From Halomonas sp. 54_146 (GTDB lineage: Bacteria > Pseudomonadota > Gammaproteobacteria > Pseudomonadales > Halomonadaceae), in contig NZ_LGEN01000001.1 in the NCBI RefSeq assembly GCF_001507855.1, forward strand, positions 1 through 64,000: a stretch of DNA of 64,000 bases. Reading direction: 5' to 3'. Of this stretch, positions 16,166 to 24,272 are shown in pieces. Below the pieces are notes generated by a model, which had not been told where the DNA came from, did not search any database, and was given only the letters and a program-made list of their open reading frames with translations. How positions within the stretch are numbered: the first letter of the stretch is position 1; every line of letters starts with the position of its first letter. Position numbers and translations under genes: made by a program.

Positions 16166-17383
16166 TTAATACCCCGTCATCTCAAGATACCCCTCGCCAA
16201 GCGGCTCGCCGCTGGCGCGGTCGCTGACATGCACTTCGCCTTCCCAGTAGGGCACGCTGGTGGTCATCCAGCGGTTGGCATGGGGCGCTTCAATGTTGAT
16301 GTCGATCTCCACTGAGGGTATTTCCAGTCGCCAGCGGGTGGGTACATCGCGACCGGCAACCGCCGACGTTGCCAGCGGTGTCAGCGTGATCTCGCCGGTG
16401 GCCAAGGGCGTGGCATCGCCTTGCGGGGTAATCCAGGTGCCGGAGCGGTAGTCGGCATTGCGTTGTCTATCAGCGCTACTGTTATCACCACCACCGCTGC
16501 CATCGCTGCCGCCACCGCGTAGCTGAAACGCCATTAGCTTGTGGCCATCATTAAGGTGAATCGAGAACCAGTCCCAGCCTGATTGGCGGGCATCCAGCAG
16601 CTGGCTGCTCCATTCACGGTCTAGCCAGCCGCGGCCGTTGACGGTTTTGGTATCGCCGTTGAGGGTGACCTCGCCGGTTATTCGCCAGAAAGGCTGGCTG
16701 TAGTACATCGAACCTTGGCCGTTGGCGGCTTTTTGGCTGAAGCCCTCAACACCATGCAGCACCAGCGGCCCTTCAGCGGTAAGTTTTAAACGATAACCAA
16801 AGCGCGCATCGCCTTCGCCGCTATAGGCGGTGAGGGTTAGCGAGTTGAAATCGGTGCTATCGGTTTCTTCGTTGGCTTTAAGTTGCCAATCATCCAGCCA
16901 GGCATGAAAGGGGCTAATCATGACACCTGCTTGGTTGTCTTGGGGAGTCTTCAATGGTGCCTGTGAATGACTACGCCCGAAGCGTTCGGCCACCTGATGC
17001 TGCTCGCCTTGCGAGATCGCCATGTGGGCCATCCACAGTTGGTCGGCAGCCCAGGGCGTTGGCGCTGGGCGTTCGCTGGGCGGCATTAGCGCCTGACGAA
17101 ATAGCGTCCACTGTAGCCCCAGCGGCTCACCGGCGGCATCTTTCAAGTTGGCGGTTAGGTACCACCATTCGATGCGGTAATCCGGGTGGGCGGCATGTTG
17201 TTGTGGAAAATCGTCTGGGAGCGTGAGCGCCTGATCGGGTTGTGCGTGTTGGAAGCCTTCGGCGTCCTGACCCAAACCGGCAAAGCCTGCGCTATCCGCT
17301 GGGTTATCATCGCTACAGCCACTTAAGCCCCCAAGCGCTAGGGTTAATACGATACTGCGTAGCAAAAGCCGCGGTAATTTCAT
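16166..17383 (-). CDS. Lipocalin-like (AttH/CrtC-type) lipoprotein
   Basis: This 405-residue protein has a lipoprotein signal (LALGGLSGC), so it should be anchored in a membrane. The mature part carries the AttH/CrtC-type lipocalin signatures: RIEWWYLTANL near residue 75, LQWTLFRQAL, and GRGWLDREWSSQLL with GWDWFSIHL at about 260-285. Proteins of this family are called predicted secreted hydrolases; carotenoid hydratase CrtC belongs to it. It is the last gene of an operon with a LolD-type ATPase and an FtsX-type permease, the Att arrangement, so it probably handles or accepts the lipid-like cargo of that transporter. Confidence 0.82.
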   Translation of the reverse strand: MKLPRLLLRSIVLTLALGGLSGCSDDNPADSAGFAGLGQDAEGFQHAQPDQALTLPDDFPQQHAAHPDYRIEWWYLTANLKDAAGEPLGLQWTLFRQALMPPSERPAPTPWAADQLWMAHMAISQGEQHQVAERFGRSHSQAPLKTPQDNQAGVMISPFHAWLDDWQLKANEETDSTDFNSLTLTAYSGEGDARFGYRLKLTAEGPLVLHGVEGFSQKAANGQGSMYYSQPFWRITGEVTLNGDTKTVNGRGWLDREWSSQLLDARQSGWDWFSIHLNDGHKLMAFQLRGGGSDGSGGGDNSSADRQRNADYRSGTWITPQGDATPLATGEITLTPLATSAVAGRDVPTRWRLEIPSVEIDINIEAPHANRWMTTSVPYWEGEVHVSDRASGEPLGEGYLEMTGY

Positions 17384-19947
17384 TGGTGAGCCTCTTCAGA
17401 CAGCAAGGCCCGCGGCGAGGCGCGCCAGAAACGTAGCGCAGGTATCGCCGCTGCCAGCAGTGCCACGCTAACAGCGGTGGCGAGCGTTAGCGCTATTTCC
17501 CAGGGGAATACATACAGGGGCAGCCGCCAGCCAAAGGCGGCGACATTGATAATCGCCACTAACCCCCAGGTAATGACGATACCCAGTGGAATAGCCAGCA
17601 AGCCGGTTAGCAGTGCGGCACCACCGAGCTGCGCCAGGTTCAGCCATGCCAGCTGTGCTCGCGGCACGCCAAGCGCCCAGAGTGGGGCTAACTGTTGGCG
17701 GCGGCTGCGCGCTTGGGCGAGCAGGGTGGCTAACAGTGCCAAGGCCGCGACCGCCAGGGTGAGCACATTGAGGGCGCGGGTAATGGTAAACGTGCGCTCG
17801 AAAATCTCCGTGGCGATGCGTTTGATCTCGCCTTGATTGCTCAGCGCGTCGCTGCTTAGCCCAAAGCGGGTAGTCAGTGCGTCACGTAGCGCATCCACAT
17901 TAGCGTTGTCATGAACTACCACGCCCATTGAGTTTGCCGGCGCTTGAAAACGTGCGGCTAGCTGGTGCGATGCCATTAATACTTGGCCGCTGGGGTTGCC
18001 GTAGTCGGGGTAGAGGGCGGCGAGCAATACCGTTATGTTACCGTTCGGCGCGCTTAGGGTTAAGCGGTCGCCGGGTGAAAGCCCTTCTGCGGTGGCGAGC
18101 TGTTCGTTGACGAACACCGCGCCCTCGTCAAAGGCCGCCCAAGCAGACGGCCGGTCTTTGATAGTGGCGAGTAGCGGCCAATGCGGGGTGAGTGATGCGC
18201 CGGGCGTAATGCCATAAAGTTCAACCAGTAACGTTGTTGAGCGGCTCTCGCTTGGGCTATTGCTGGCGTTATTGCTAGGGCTGTTACTGGGGCTGTTAAT
18301 CGCGAGCAGCGTTGATTCGCTACGCCGGGTGAGTAAACGTTCAGACACCTCGGGGCGCTCCGCAAGCCACGCATCAATATCGTCGTATTGAGTGGAAGGG
18401 GCGTTTAAATAAAGCGGGGCGACCAGGCGTTGATCAAGCCAGTCTAAAAACGTGAGACGAAAGCCGCCGACCATGCTGCTAACACCCAGGTTTGTCGCCA
18501 GCGCGACCAGCAGCGCCATCATGGCAAGTGAAAGACGAGGGAGTTGCAGCTGCATGTCCGCCAGCGCCCAGTGGATAAGCGGACGACGCCTGGCGAGGTG
18601 TGTCAGCCCCTTAATGACCATGGCTAAAAAGGGCGGTAGCCACAGCGCGCTGGCCAGTAGCAGGGCGGCGATTAGCCCAAAGCCTGCCACTAAGCCATCG
18701 CCCGGGGGCTGAACGTGCAGCCAGCTGTATAGCGCGAAGGCAATACTCAAAACGAGTGCGCCGCCAATGCCCATGAACGTTAATTGGCGGTGGTAACCGT
18801 TACGCCAGGCCTGCATCTGGCCTAATTCCAGCAGGTTTAGGTGGGCAGCGCGCCACAGCACACCACCGCCGGCCAGCAGTAGCCCCGCAAAGCTAACCGC
18901 CAGCCCACCGGCCCAGTAATGCCAGGGCAGGTTAAGCTCCTGCCCCACGCCTGCGCCATACAGTGAGCCTAAAGTTGCCGCCACATCGGGGAGTAACCGG
19001 CGTGCCAGCCATACGCCACTGGCAATACCGGCAAGCGCGCCGATCAGGCCAAGCAGAAGCAGCTCTATGCTGAGCGCGACGATTAAACTGCGCCCTGAAA
19101 CACCCAATACCCGTAGGGTGCGCAGCATCCCCAGGCGCTGCTCTAAGGCTAGGCCTAGCGCTGCCTGAACAATAAATAACCCGACCACCAAGGCGAGTAG
19201 CCCTAACGCGGTAAGGTTGAGATGAAAGCTCTCCGTCAACTGGCCGGGGGAGGCAGGGCTGCTGGCGCGGGTGAGCGTTAATCCAACCGGCGGTTCAGAA
19301 AGCGCCCCTGCTGCCGTCACAATGCGGGTTATCTGTTCACCGCTGGCGGGCGCTTCGCTATTGGCCAGCAGCTGTGCCGCTGCGGCAATGTCCATCAACA
19401 GCGTATTGGGCGGCAGCGCTGGCGTTAAAATGAGTGGGGGTAGCGTTTTACCATTCGCCAGGCGTGGGGTAGCACCCGGTGCGTTTTCGCGTTTTATACC
19501 CAAAGCTGCCAAGGTGTCAGGGGCGACGCGGGTTTGCCACGGGGGTGTGAGAAAGTGGGTTAACGATGCTGACGTATCGGCTTGGGCCAGCGGGTTATCA
19601 CTGGAAAGGGTAAGTGGGTCAATGCCGATCAGCGTTAGCTTGGTGCCGTCTTGTGTAACGACTTCACCCTCTAACATGGGCGAAACGGGCAAGCCTGCTT
19701 GGCGTAGGGCGTGATAGTCGGCACGGGTGAGGGGCGCGCCATCGCGGCGCTCAAGTTGATCAAGCCGGGTGTCAAACAGCGCGTCGGCGCGGGCGTAGCT
19801 ATCGCGAGCGGTGGCGTTAATCGCTTGGATACCACTCCACAGGGCGCTGGCTACCCATAGGCCGAGCAGCAACATGGCTAATTGGCCAGGGTGTCGCCGG
19901 TAGTGGGCGAGCAGCGTCGCCAATACGGTAGGTAGCGCTTTTATCAT
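17380..19947 (-). CDS. FtsX-family ABC transporter permease (Att/LolCE type)
   Basis: The 855-residue membrane protein has an N-terminal helix, a large periplasmic domain, and two FtsX-type blocks of membrane helices (around residues 240-440 and 735-845) with a second periplasmic domain between them. This is the fused, eight-to-ten-helix layout seen in AttFG-like and YbbP-like permeases. Stop and start overlap the lipocalin-like and ATPase genes by four bases each, so the three are one transcript. The second periplasmic domain contains a Ser/Asn/Pro-rich run (residues about 550-570) made by repeated DNA. It likely drives export or extraction of an envelope lipid or protein. Confidence 0.87.
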   Translation of the reverse strand: MIKALPTVLATLLAHYRRHPGQLAMLLLGLWVASALWSGIQAINATARDSYARADALFDTRLDQLERRDGAPLTRADYHALRQAGLPVSPMLEGEVVTQDGTKLTLIGIDPLTLSSDNPLAQADTSASLTHFLTPPWQTRVAPDTLAALGIKRENAPGATPRLANGKTLPPLILTPALPPNTLLMDIAAAAQLLANSEAPASGEQITRIVTAAGALSEPPVGLTLTRASSPASPGQLTESFHLNLTALGLLALVVGLFIVQAALGLALEQRLGMLRTLRVLGVSGRSLIVALSIELLLLGLIGALAGIASGVWLARRLLPDVAATLGSLYGAGVGQELNLPWHYWAGGLAVSFAGLLLAGGGVLWRAAHLNLLELGQMQAWRNGYHRQLTFMGIGGALVLSIAFALYSWLHVQPPGDGLVAGFGLIAALLLASALWLPPFLAMVIKGLTHLARRRPLIHWALADMQLQLPRLSLAMMALLVALATNLGVSSMVGGFRLTFLDWLDQRLVAPLYLNAPSTQYDDIDAWLAERPEVSERLLTRRSESTLLAINSPSNSPSNNASNSPSESRSTTLLVELYGITPGASLTPHWPLLATIKDRPSAWAAFDEGAVFVNEQLATAEGLSPGDRLTLSAPNGNITVLLAALYPDYGNPSGQVLMASHQLAARFQAPANSMGVVVHDNANVDALRDALTTRFGLSSDALSNQGEIKRIATEIFERTFTITRALNVLTLAVAALALLATLLAQARSRRQQLAPLWALGVPRAQLAWLNLAQLGGAALLTGLLAIPLGIVITWGLVAIINVAAFGWRLPLYVFPWEIALTLATAVSVALLAAAIPALRFWRASPRALLSEEAHQ
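18246..18300. repeat. In-frame 12-bp repeats in the permease gene
   Basis: Imperfect tandem units of 12 bases around GGGCTGTTACTG encode the low-complexity Ser-Asn-Pro-Ser segment in a periplasmic loop of the FtsX-type permease. The exact unit borders are blurred by substitutions. Confidence 0.75.
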
Positions 19948-20609
19948 AACGCTGAGCTTACCAGTTGGCCGTGGCGTAGGCGCAGGCAGCGATCTAGCGG
20001 CGCGGCCACCTGTGGGCTATGGGTCACGACCAACAAAGCGCATTGGGTTTCGCGGACAAGATTCAGCAGCAGTTCCAGCACTTCGCCCGCGGTGGTTTCA
20101 TCCAAATTGCCCGTGGGTTCATCGGCCAGCAGTAGCGGCGGGCGCGGTGCAAGGGCGCGGCCAATCGCTAAGCGCTGCTGCTGACCGCCAGAGAGCTGTT
20201 CCGGGTAGCGTTTTTCTAGGCCAGCAAGCCCAAGCCGCTCTATCAAGTGTGCTGTCCAAGCGACATCGTCGCGGCGAGCTAAGCGTGCCTGCAAGCGCAG
20301 GTTGTCTATCACGTTCAGGCTCGGTATCAGGTGAAATTGCTGAAAGACCAGCCCCAGTTGTTCACGGCGTAGTGTTGCCCGGGCGGGCTCAGGTAGCGTC
20401 GCTAGGTTGTGCCCGGCGAGGGTAATACTGCCGTGGTCGGGCAGGTCTAAACCGGCGGCAAGGTGCAGCAGAGTGGATTTGCCGCTGCCTGATTCACCCA
20501 TTAACGCTAGGCTTTGGCCCGCTGCCAGGCGCAGGGTGACATCTTCAAGCACCCTAAGAGGGCCTTGGGGCGTTGCGTAGGTTTTATGTACCTGACGAAA
20601 TTCCAGCAT
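19944..20609 (-). CDS. LolD/MacB-type ABC transporter ATPase
   Basis: The 221-residue ATPase has Walker A GESGSGKST (about residue 38), Q-loop FQQFHLIP, signature LSGGQQQR, Walker B LLLADEP and the H-loop VVTHS. The pattern and length are those of the LolD/MacB group, whose permeases have the FtsX fold, as the next gene does. It powers the Att-like exporter encoded downstream. The ribosome binding site is weak, and the region before the start carries three copies of a segment that resembles the first codons of this gene, as if the 5' end had been duplicated. Confidence 0.9.
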   Translation of the reverse strand: MLEFRQVHKTYATPQGPLRVLEDVTLRLAAGQSLALMGESGSGKSTLLHLAAGLDLPDHGSITLAGHNLATLPEPARATLRREQLGLVFQQFHLIPSLNVIDNLRLQARLARRDDVAWTAHLIERLGLAGLEKRYPEQLSGGQQQRLAIGRALAPRPPLLLADEPTGNLDETTAGEVLELLLNLVRETQCALLVVTHSPQVAAPLDRCLRLRHGQLVSSAL

Positions 20610-20690
20610 AGGGTGCTCTTTTCCAGCAGAGGTGCTTTTTTTTCCAGCACAGGCTTTTTATAACTAACAGGGGCTTTTTATAACTAACAG
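20598..20690. repeat. Two families of tandem repeats before the ABC ATPase gene
   Basis: About three imperfect copies of TTCCAGCAnAGGnTGCTTTT-like sequence (20600-20653) are followed by two 20-base copies, 20651-20670 and 20671-20690, identical but for the first base. The first family includes the start codon region of the ATPase gene. The block lies in the promoter region shared with cmoM. Confidence 0.85.
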
Positions 20691-20802
20691 GGACTTTTGT
20701 GACTATTTTGCGACTGATTAGCGCCCGTCAGCCAGAATGCCGTTCGGCTGGGGTGGGCGAATCAGGTAAACTGCGCGTTTCCTTTACAGTGATGCCCGTG
20801 GC

Positions 20803-21669
20803 ATGCCCTCAAACTTTGTATTTTCAGATCCCACATTAATAAATTCTGAATCAACAAGCTATCAATCCACAAGCTATGAATTAACCCAGGCTGGCGATCG
20901 TTACTTCGATGGCTTGGCCGATAAGTTCTCACGTTCGCTCTACCAAGCGCCACGGGGCGAGCTGCGTCTCGCTATGCTTGATTATCTGCTGCCCAACGTC
21001 TTGCGCCTGGAAGGCCAAAAGGTGCTGGATGTGGGCGGTGGCTTAGGCCAGCAAGCCGCCTGGTTTGTTAAACGTGGGCATGCGGTGACCATGGCGGAGC
21101 CTTCAGAAGATATGCTGAATCACGCTAAGCAATGGCATCAGAATGAAAGCGCGCTACCCCATGAGTCAATTACCTACCTTCAGGCGCCACTACAAACGCT
21201 TCCTCAACAAGCTTCAGGGCCATGGCCGCTGATTACCTGCCATGCCGTATTGGAGTGGTTGGGGGACCCGCAAGCGGCGTTGGCGACGTTGAGCCAGTTA
21301 ATGGCGCCTGGCGGCCAGCTTAGCTTAATGGTGTTTAACCGCGATGCGTTACGCTTTTCTAATGTGGTAAAAGGCAATCTTGAGAAAGCACTGAGTGACC
21401 GCCTGGCGGGCAAAGGCAAGCGTCAACGGTTAACGCCTATTTCGCCGGTGACGCACGCAGAAATTACCCAATGGAGTGCAGAAAACGGCTTGCAAATAGA
21501 GGCCGTTGCCGGCATTCGCGTCTTCCAAGACTATTTGCGCCATCCGCCCGCGTCGCCTGCAGAAAGTGAAACGCTGCTGGCGCTAGAGAAGCAGTATTGT
21601 CGCCAAGATCCGCATTGGCGCCTGGGCCGCTACCTACTTTATACCTTAACTAAACCCTATATTGACTAG
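20803..21669 (+). CDS. cmoM: tRNA 5-carboxymethoxyuridine methyltransferase CmoM
   Basis: This 288-residue SAM-dependent methyltransferase matches Escherichia coli CmoM along its length: DRYFDGLADKFSRSLY, the SAM motif VLDVGGGLGQQ, CHAVLEWLGDP, LSLMVFNRDALRF, GIRVFQDYLR and the final YCRQDPHWRLGRYL. It methylates cmo5U34 of certain tRNAs to mcmo5U, after CmoA and CmoB, both also in this window. The first 30 residues precede the family start and include STSYQSTSYE, encoded by a 15-base duplication. The next gene is rsmC, 31 bases on. Confidence 0.9.
   Translation: MPSNFVFSDPTLINSESTSYQSTSYELTQAGDRYFDGLADKFSRSLYQAPRGELRLAMLDYLLPNVLRLEGQKVLDVGGGLGQQAAWFVKRGHAVTMAEPSEDMLNHAKQWHQNESALPHESITYLQAPLQTLPQQASGPWPLITCHAVLEWLGDPQAALATLSQLMAPGGQLSLMVFNRDALRFSNVVKGNLEKALSDRLAGKGKRQRLTPISPVTHAEITQWSAENGLQIEAVAGIRVFQDYLRHPPASPAESETLLALEKQYCRQDPHWRLGRYLLYTLTKPYID
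20851..20880 (+). repeat. 15-bp duplication near the start of cmoM
   Basis: Two adjacent 15-base units encode STSYQ and STSYE in the N-terminal extension of CmoM, ahead of the conserved methyltransferase region. Confidence 0.85.
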
Positions 21670-21700
21670 CCCACGCATTAACTAAACCGGAGTCCGCTGA

Positions 21701-22816
21701 ATGAGTGCCCAAACACCCGCATGCCAGTTATTAGAGCGCCAACAAGATAAGTATTCAGCACTGTGGGCCATTGGCCCGCCAATCGATAGCTGGCTTATTG
21801 ACCAATCAGCAGGCGTGGTAAGCGGTGATCACACGGTGCTGGGTGAATGGCAGGCGAAAGGCAAACAGGCCCGAACGCCTTTTGATGGGGCAGCAGGCGA
21901 GCCATTTGGCAAAAAGCCATGCAAAGAGCCATGCAAAAAGCCATGCAAAGAAATTGAAATCGTGCTGTTTTGGCCGAAAGCGCACCAATTAGGCATTTGG
22001 TGGCTCACGTGGTTATGCGAGCAGCTGCCCACCGGCACACCCATTAGCATTGTTGGTGAGCACCAAGGGGGCATTAAACGCGTTCCCAAGATACTTGAAG
22101 AGTTAGGGATGACCTGGGACAAACTCGATAATGCGAGGCGTTGTTCGCTATTCGTGACGCAAACCATGGCGTTAGCATCCACCAGCGATAGCGCTTGGCA
22201 AAACGTTGAGGCATTAGGCTTAACGCTGGTGAGCCACCCCGGCGTATTTGGTCATGGCAAAGTCGATGAAGGCACGCTGTTGATGCTGGAAAGTCTGGAA
22301 AATATAAAAAGCATTGAGAGCAGTTTGCCGCCGGGCAAGCCGTTAAAGGTGCTGGATATGGGCTGTGGCGATGGCATTATCAGCGCCTGGTTAGCAACGC
22401 GTGGCCATCATGTCACGGCAGTTGATATCAGTGCTTTTGCGGTAGAGGCGTGTAAGCGCACGTTAGCGGCCAATGGGATTGAAGGCCGCGTGCTTCCGAG
22501 TGATGTGTTCAGCGCGCTTGAAGGCGAGCAGTTTGATTGGATTATCAGTAACCCGCCTTTCCATAAAGAGCGCGATATTAGCTACGGCCCCAGCCAGCGC
22601 TTGATTAGCGCAGCGCCGGAGCACCTAAACACGGGCGGGCACCTGGTTATCGTGGCGAATGGCTTTTTGCCCTATCCCGACCACTTGCAGCGCGCGTTTC
22701 AAGATTTTCACACGCTGGCGGATAATCGCCGCTTTAAGGTGTATGGCGCGATCAAATCACCGCCTGAAAGCGCCCAGCGCCGCGCAAACGTTAGCCGGCG
22801 TAGTCGATCTCGGTGA
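21701..22816 (+). CDS. rsmC: 16S rRNA guanine-N2 methyltransferase RsmC
   Basis: The 371-residue enzyme has the two-domain RsmC structure: a degenerate N-terminal methyltransferase-like half and an active C-terminal half with KVLDMGCGDGIIS (about residue 217) and the catalytic NPPFHK (about 285), then LIVANGFLPYPD. RsmC methylates G1207 of 16S rRNA. Its N-terminal domain carries a repeated KKPCKEPCKKPCKE insert (about residues 71-84) made by 12-base tandem repeats. It follows cmoM closely, and its 3' end overlaps the convergent greB gene by 26 bases. Confidence 0.92.
   Translation: MSAQTPACQLLERQQDKYSALWAIGPPIDSWLIDQSAGVVSGDHTVLGEWQAKGKQARTPFDGAAGEPFGKKPCKEPCKKPCKEIEIVLFWPKAHQLGIWWLTWLCEQLPTGTPISIVGEHQGGIKRVPKILEELGMTWDKLDNARRCSLFVTQTMALASTSDSAWQNVEALGLTLVSHPGVFGHGKVDEGTLLMLESLENIKSIESSLPPGKPLKVLDMGCGDGIISAWLATRGHHVTAVDISAFAVEACKRTLAANGIEGRVLPSDVFSALEGEQFDWIISNPPFHKERDISYGPSQRLISAAPEHLNTGGHLVIVANGFLPYPDHLQRAFQDFHTLADNRRFKVYGAIKSPPESAQRRANVSRRSRSR
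21914..21949 (+). repeat. Three 12-bp tandem repeats inside rsmC
   Basis: Units AAGCCATGCAAA, GAGCCATGCAAA and AAGCCATGCAAA follow one another and add a Lys/Cys/Pro repeat of period four to the N-terminal domain of RsmC. A degenerate fourth copy precedes them. Confidence 0.95.
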
Positions 22817-23321
22817 TGGTATAAAACGTCTCGCCGTCGGGGGTCAGTACTTTTGCTTCATCGCCCACTTGCTTGCCGAGCAGTGCCTTGGCCATGGGGG
22901 CATCGATACTGATCCAGCGCTTTTTGGTGTCGATTTCGTCGTGGCCAACAATTCTAAGATGCACCTGCTCGCCGTTTTCATCTTCCAGGTTCACATAGGC
23001 ACCGAAAAACACCTTACTGGTGTCGGCGGGACGGCGGTTAACCACTTGCAGTTCATCTAAACGCTTGGTCAGGTAGCCAATCCGCGCAATAACGCGGTTT
23101 AACTCTTTTTTGTTATAGGTGTAATCGGCATTTTCACTGCGGTCGCCCTGGACGGCTGCTTCGCCGACCTTCTCTGAGATAGCAGGGCGTTTAACTCGCG
23201 ACAGGTGATCTAAAACAGCGCGCAAGCGAGCCGCCCCCTCTGGCGTAATCAGGTTGCTCTTAGGGGCTTGACGCGGATCTTTTGCTGGATCGCGCCAGCG
23301 GGTCATATTGCGGCCTTTCAT
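22791..23321 (-). CDS. greB: Transcription elongation factor GreB
   Basis: The 176-residue protein has the Gre layout: a coiled-coil N-terminal domain with the acidic tip GDRSENADYTYNKKEL and a C-terminal FKBP-like domain with KVFFGAYVNLED, ISIDAPMAKALLGKQVGDEA. VVNRRP and RIVGHDEI match GreB better than GreA. It rescues backtracked RNA polymerase by stimulating transcript cleavage. The ATG at 23321 is used; a second ATG at 23306 is possible. It has about 20 extra basic residues before the domain. Confidence 0.9.
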   Translation of the reverse strand: MKGRNMTRWRDPAKDPRQAPKSNLITPEGAARLRAVLDHLSRVKRPAISEKVGEAAVQGDRSENADYTYNKKELNRVIARIGYLTKRLDELQVVNRRPADTSKVFFGAYVNLEDENGEQVHLRIVGHDEIDTKKRWISIDAPMAKALLGKQVGDEAKVLTPDGETFYTITEIDYAG

Positions 23322-23510
23322 TACCTGTTCCCTATCGTGTTTTGAGCTATCTACCTTACGTTAATTGTGGGAAGCATACCAAGCAACATGCCGTTAGCGA
23401 ATCATTCAAACGTTTGTTACATTGTTTGCTATATTGGCAGACAGGCCTGCTGATAGTAGATCTAAGTGACAGCAGGTCTACGCTGAACAACAACAATGTT
23501 AGGAGCAATT

Positions 23511-24200
23511 ATGAGAACTCATTCTTTAACAAGCACGTCTTTATCACGTGTGTCCTTTTCACGTCTGCCTTTATCACGTTCATTTATCGCTGCCGCTATC
23601 GCCACCACGCTTGCGCTGTCACCGTTAACCGCGACCGCCTTTGAAGGCGAACTCTTCTCGCTTAAAAATCGCTGGGAGCATACCGTAACGGACATGCCCG
23701 CCAACGAGCGTGAAAGCACGTTGAAAGCGCTTGCAGGCGAAGTGGAACAGCTGGCCGATCAACATAGCGATGAAGCCGATGTACTGGTGTGGCAGGGTGT
23801 TATTCTGGCTTCTTATGCCCGTGAACGCGGTGGTTTAGGTGCGCTAGGCACCGCAGGCGATGCGCGGGACGCATTAGAAAAAGCGATTGAAATCGACCCG
23901 CAAGGGTTGAACGGCTCAGCTTACGTGACGTTAGGGGCGCTTTATGACCGGGCACCGGGTCGCCCGCTTGGTTTTGGCAATAGCGATACCGCTGAACGTA
24001 TGTTCCAGCGTGCCTTGGAAATCCGCCCAGACGGTATTGATGTTAACTACTACTATGCCGCTTTCCTAAAAGAGGAGGGCAACGAGCAGGCCGCCCGCGA
24101 GCACGCCCAGCGGGCGGTTAACGGCACCGCTCGCGACAATCGGCAAGTCTCTGATGAGGCGCTGCGCCGTGATGCCCAGGCAATGCTAACCCCGCAGTAG
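23511..24200 (+). CDS. Secreted TPR repeat protein
   Basis: This 229-residue protein starts with an unusually long signal region: repeated SLSRVSFSRLPLSRS followed by a hydrophobic core and LTATAFEG, so it should be periplasmic. The mature part has TPR-like helices (about residues 55-130 and 140-220), including ARDALEKAIEIDPQGLNGSAYVTLGALYD and MFQRALEIRPDGIDVNYYYAAFLKEEGN. Such proteins act as interaction scaffolds. No enzymatic motif is seen. ATG 23511 follows TTAGGAG; an earlier in-frame start at 23496 is less likely. The 45-base repeat block is within the signal peptide. Confidence 0.8.
   Translation: MRTHSLTSTSLSRVSFSRLPLSRSFIAAAIATTLALSPLTATAFEGELFSLKNRWEHTVTDMPANERESTLKALAGEVEQLADQHSDEADVLVWQGVILASYARERGGLGALGTAGDARDALEKAIEIDPQGLNGSAYVTLGALYDRAPGRPLGFGNSDTAERMFQRALEIRPDGIDVNYYYAAFLKEEGNEQAAREHAQRAVNGTARDNRQVSDEALRRDAQAMLTPQ
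23540..23584 (+). repeat. Three imperfect 15-bp repeats in a signal peptide
   Basis: Units of 15 bases encode SLSRV, SFSRL and PLSRS at the N-terminus of the TPR protein, lengthening the positively charged part of its signal peptide. Confidence 0.8.
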
Positions 24201-24215
24201 CCTACCCGCTGCATT

Positions 24216-24270
24216 GGCATTCCCGGTGGCTAACATTGATAATGGAGCGATTATCACCACCGGGAGTGCC
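24216..24270 (+). promoter_or_regulatory. Long stem-loop masking the nudF ribosome binding site
   Basis: GGCATTCCCGGTGG (24216-24229) pairs with CCACCGGGAGTGCC (24257-24270) over 14 positions with one G-U. Directly inside it, TGATAAT (24237-24243) pairs with ATTATCA (24250-24256). The ribosome binding site GGGAG (24262-24266) of nudF lies in the 3' arm, two to ten bases before the ATG at 24273. Folding should hide it, which suggests translational control; a terminator role for the gene upstream is also possible, though there is no T-run. Confidence 0.6.
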
Positions 24271-24272
24271 TC

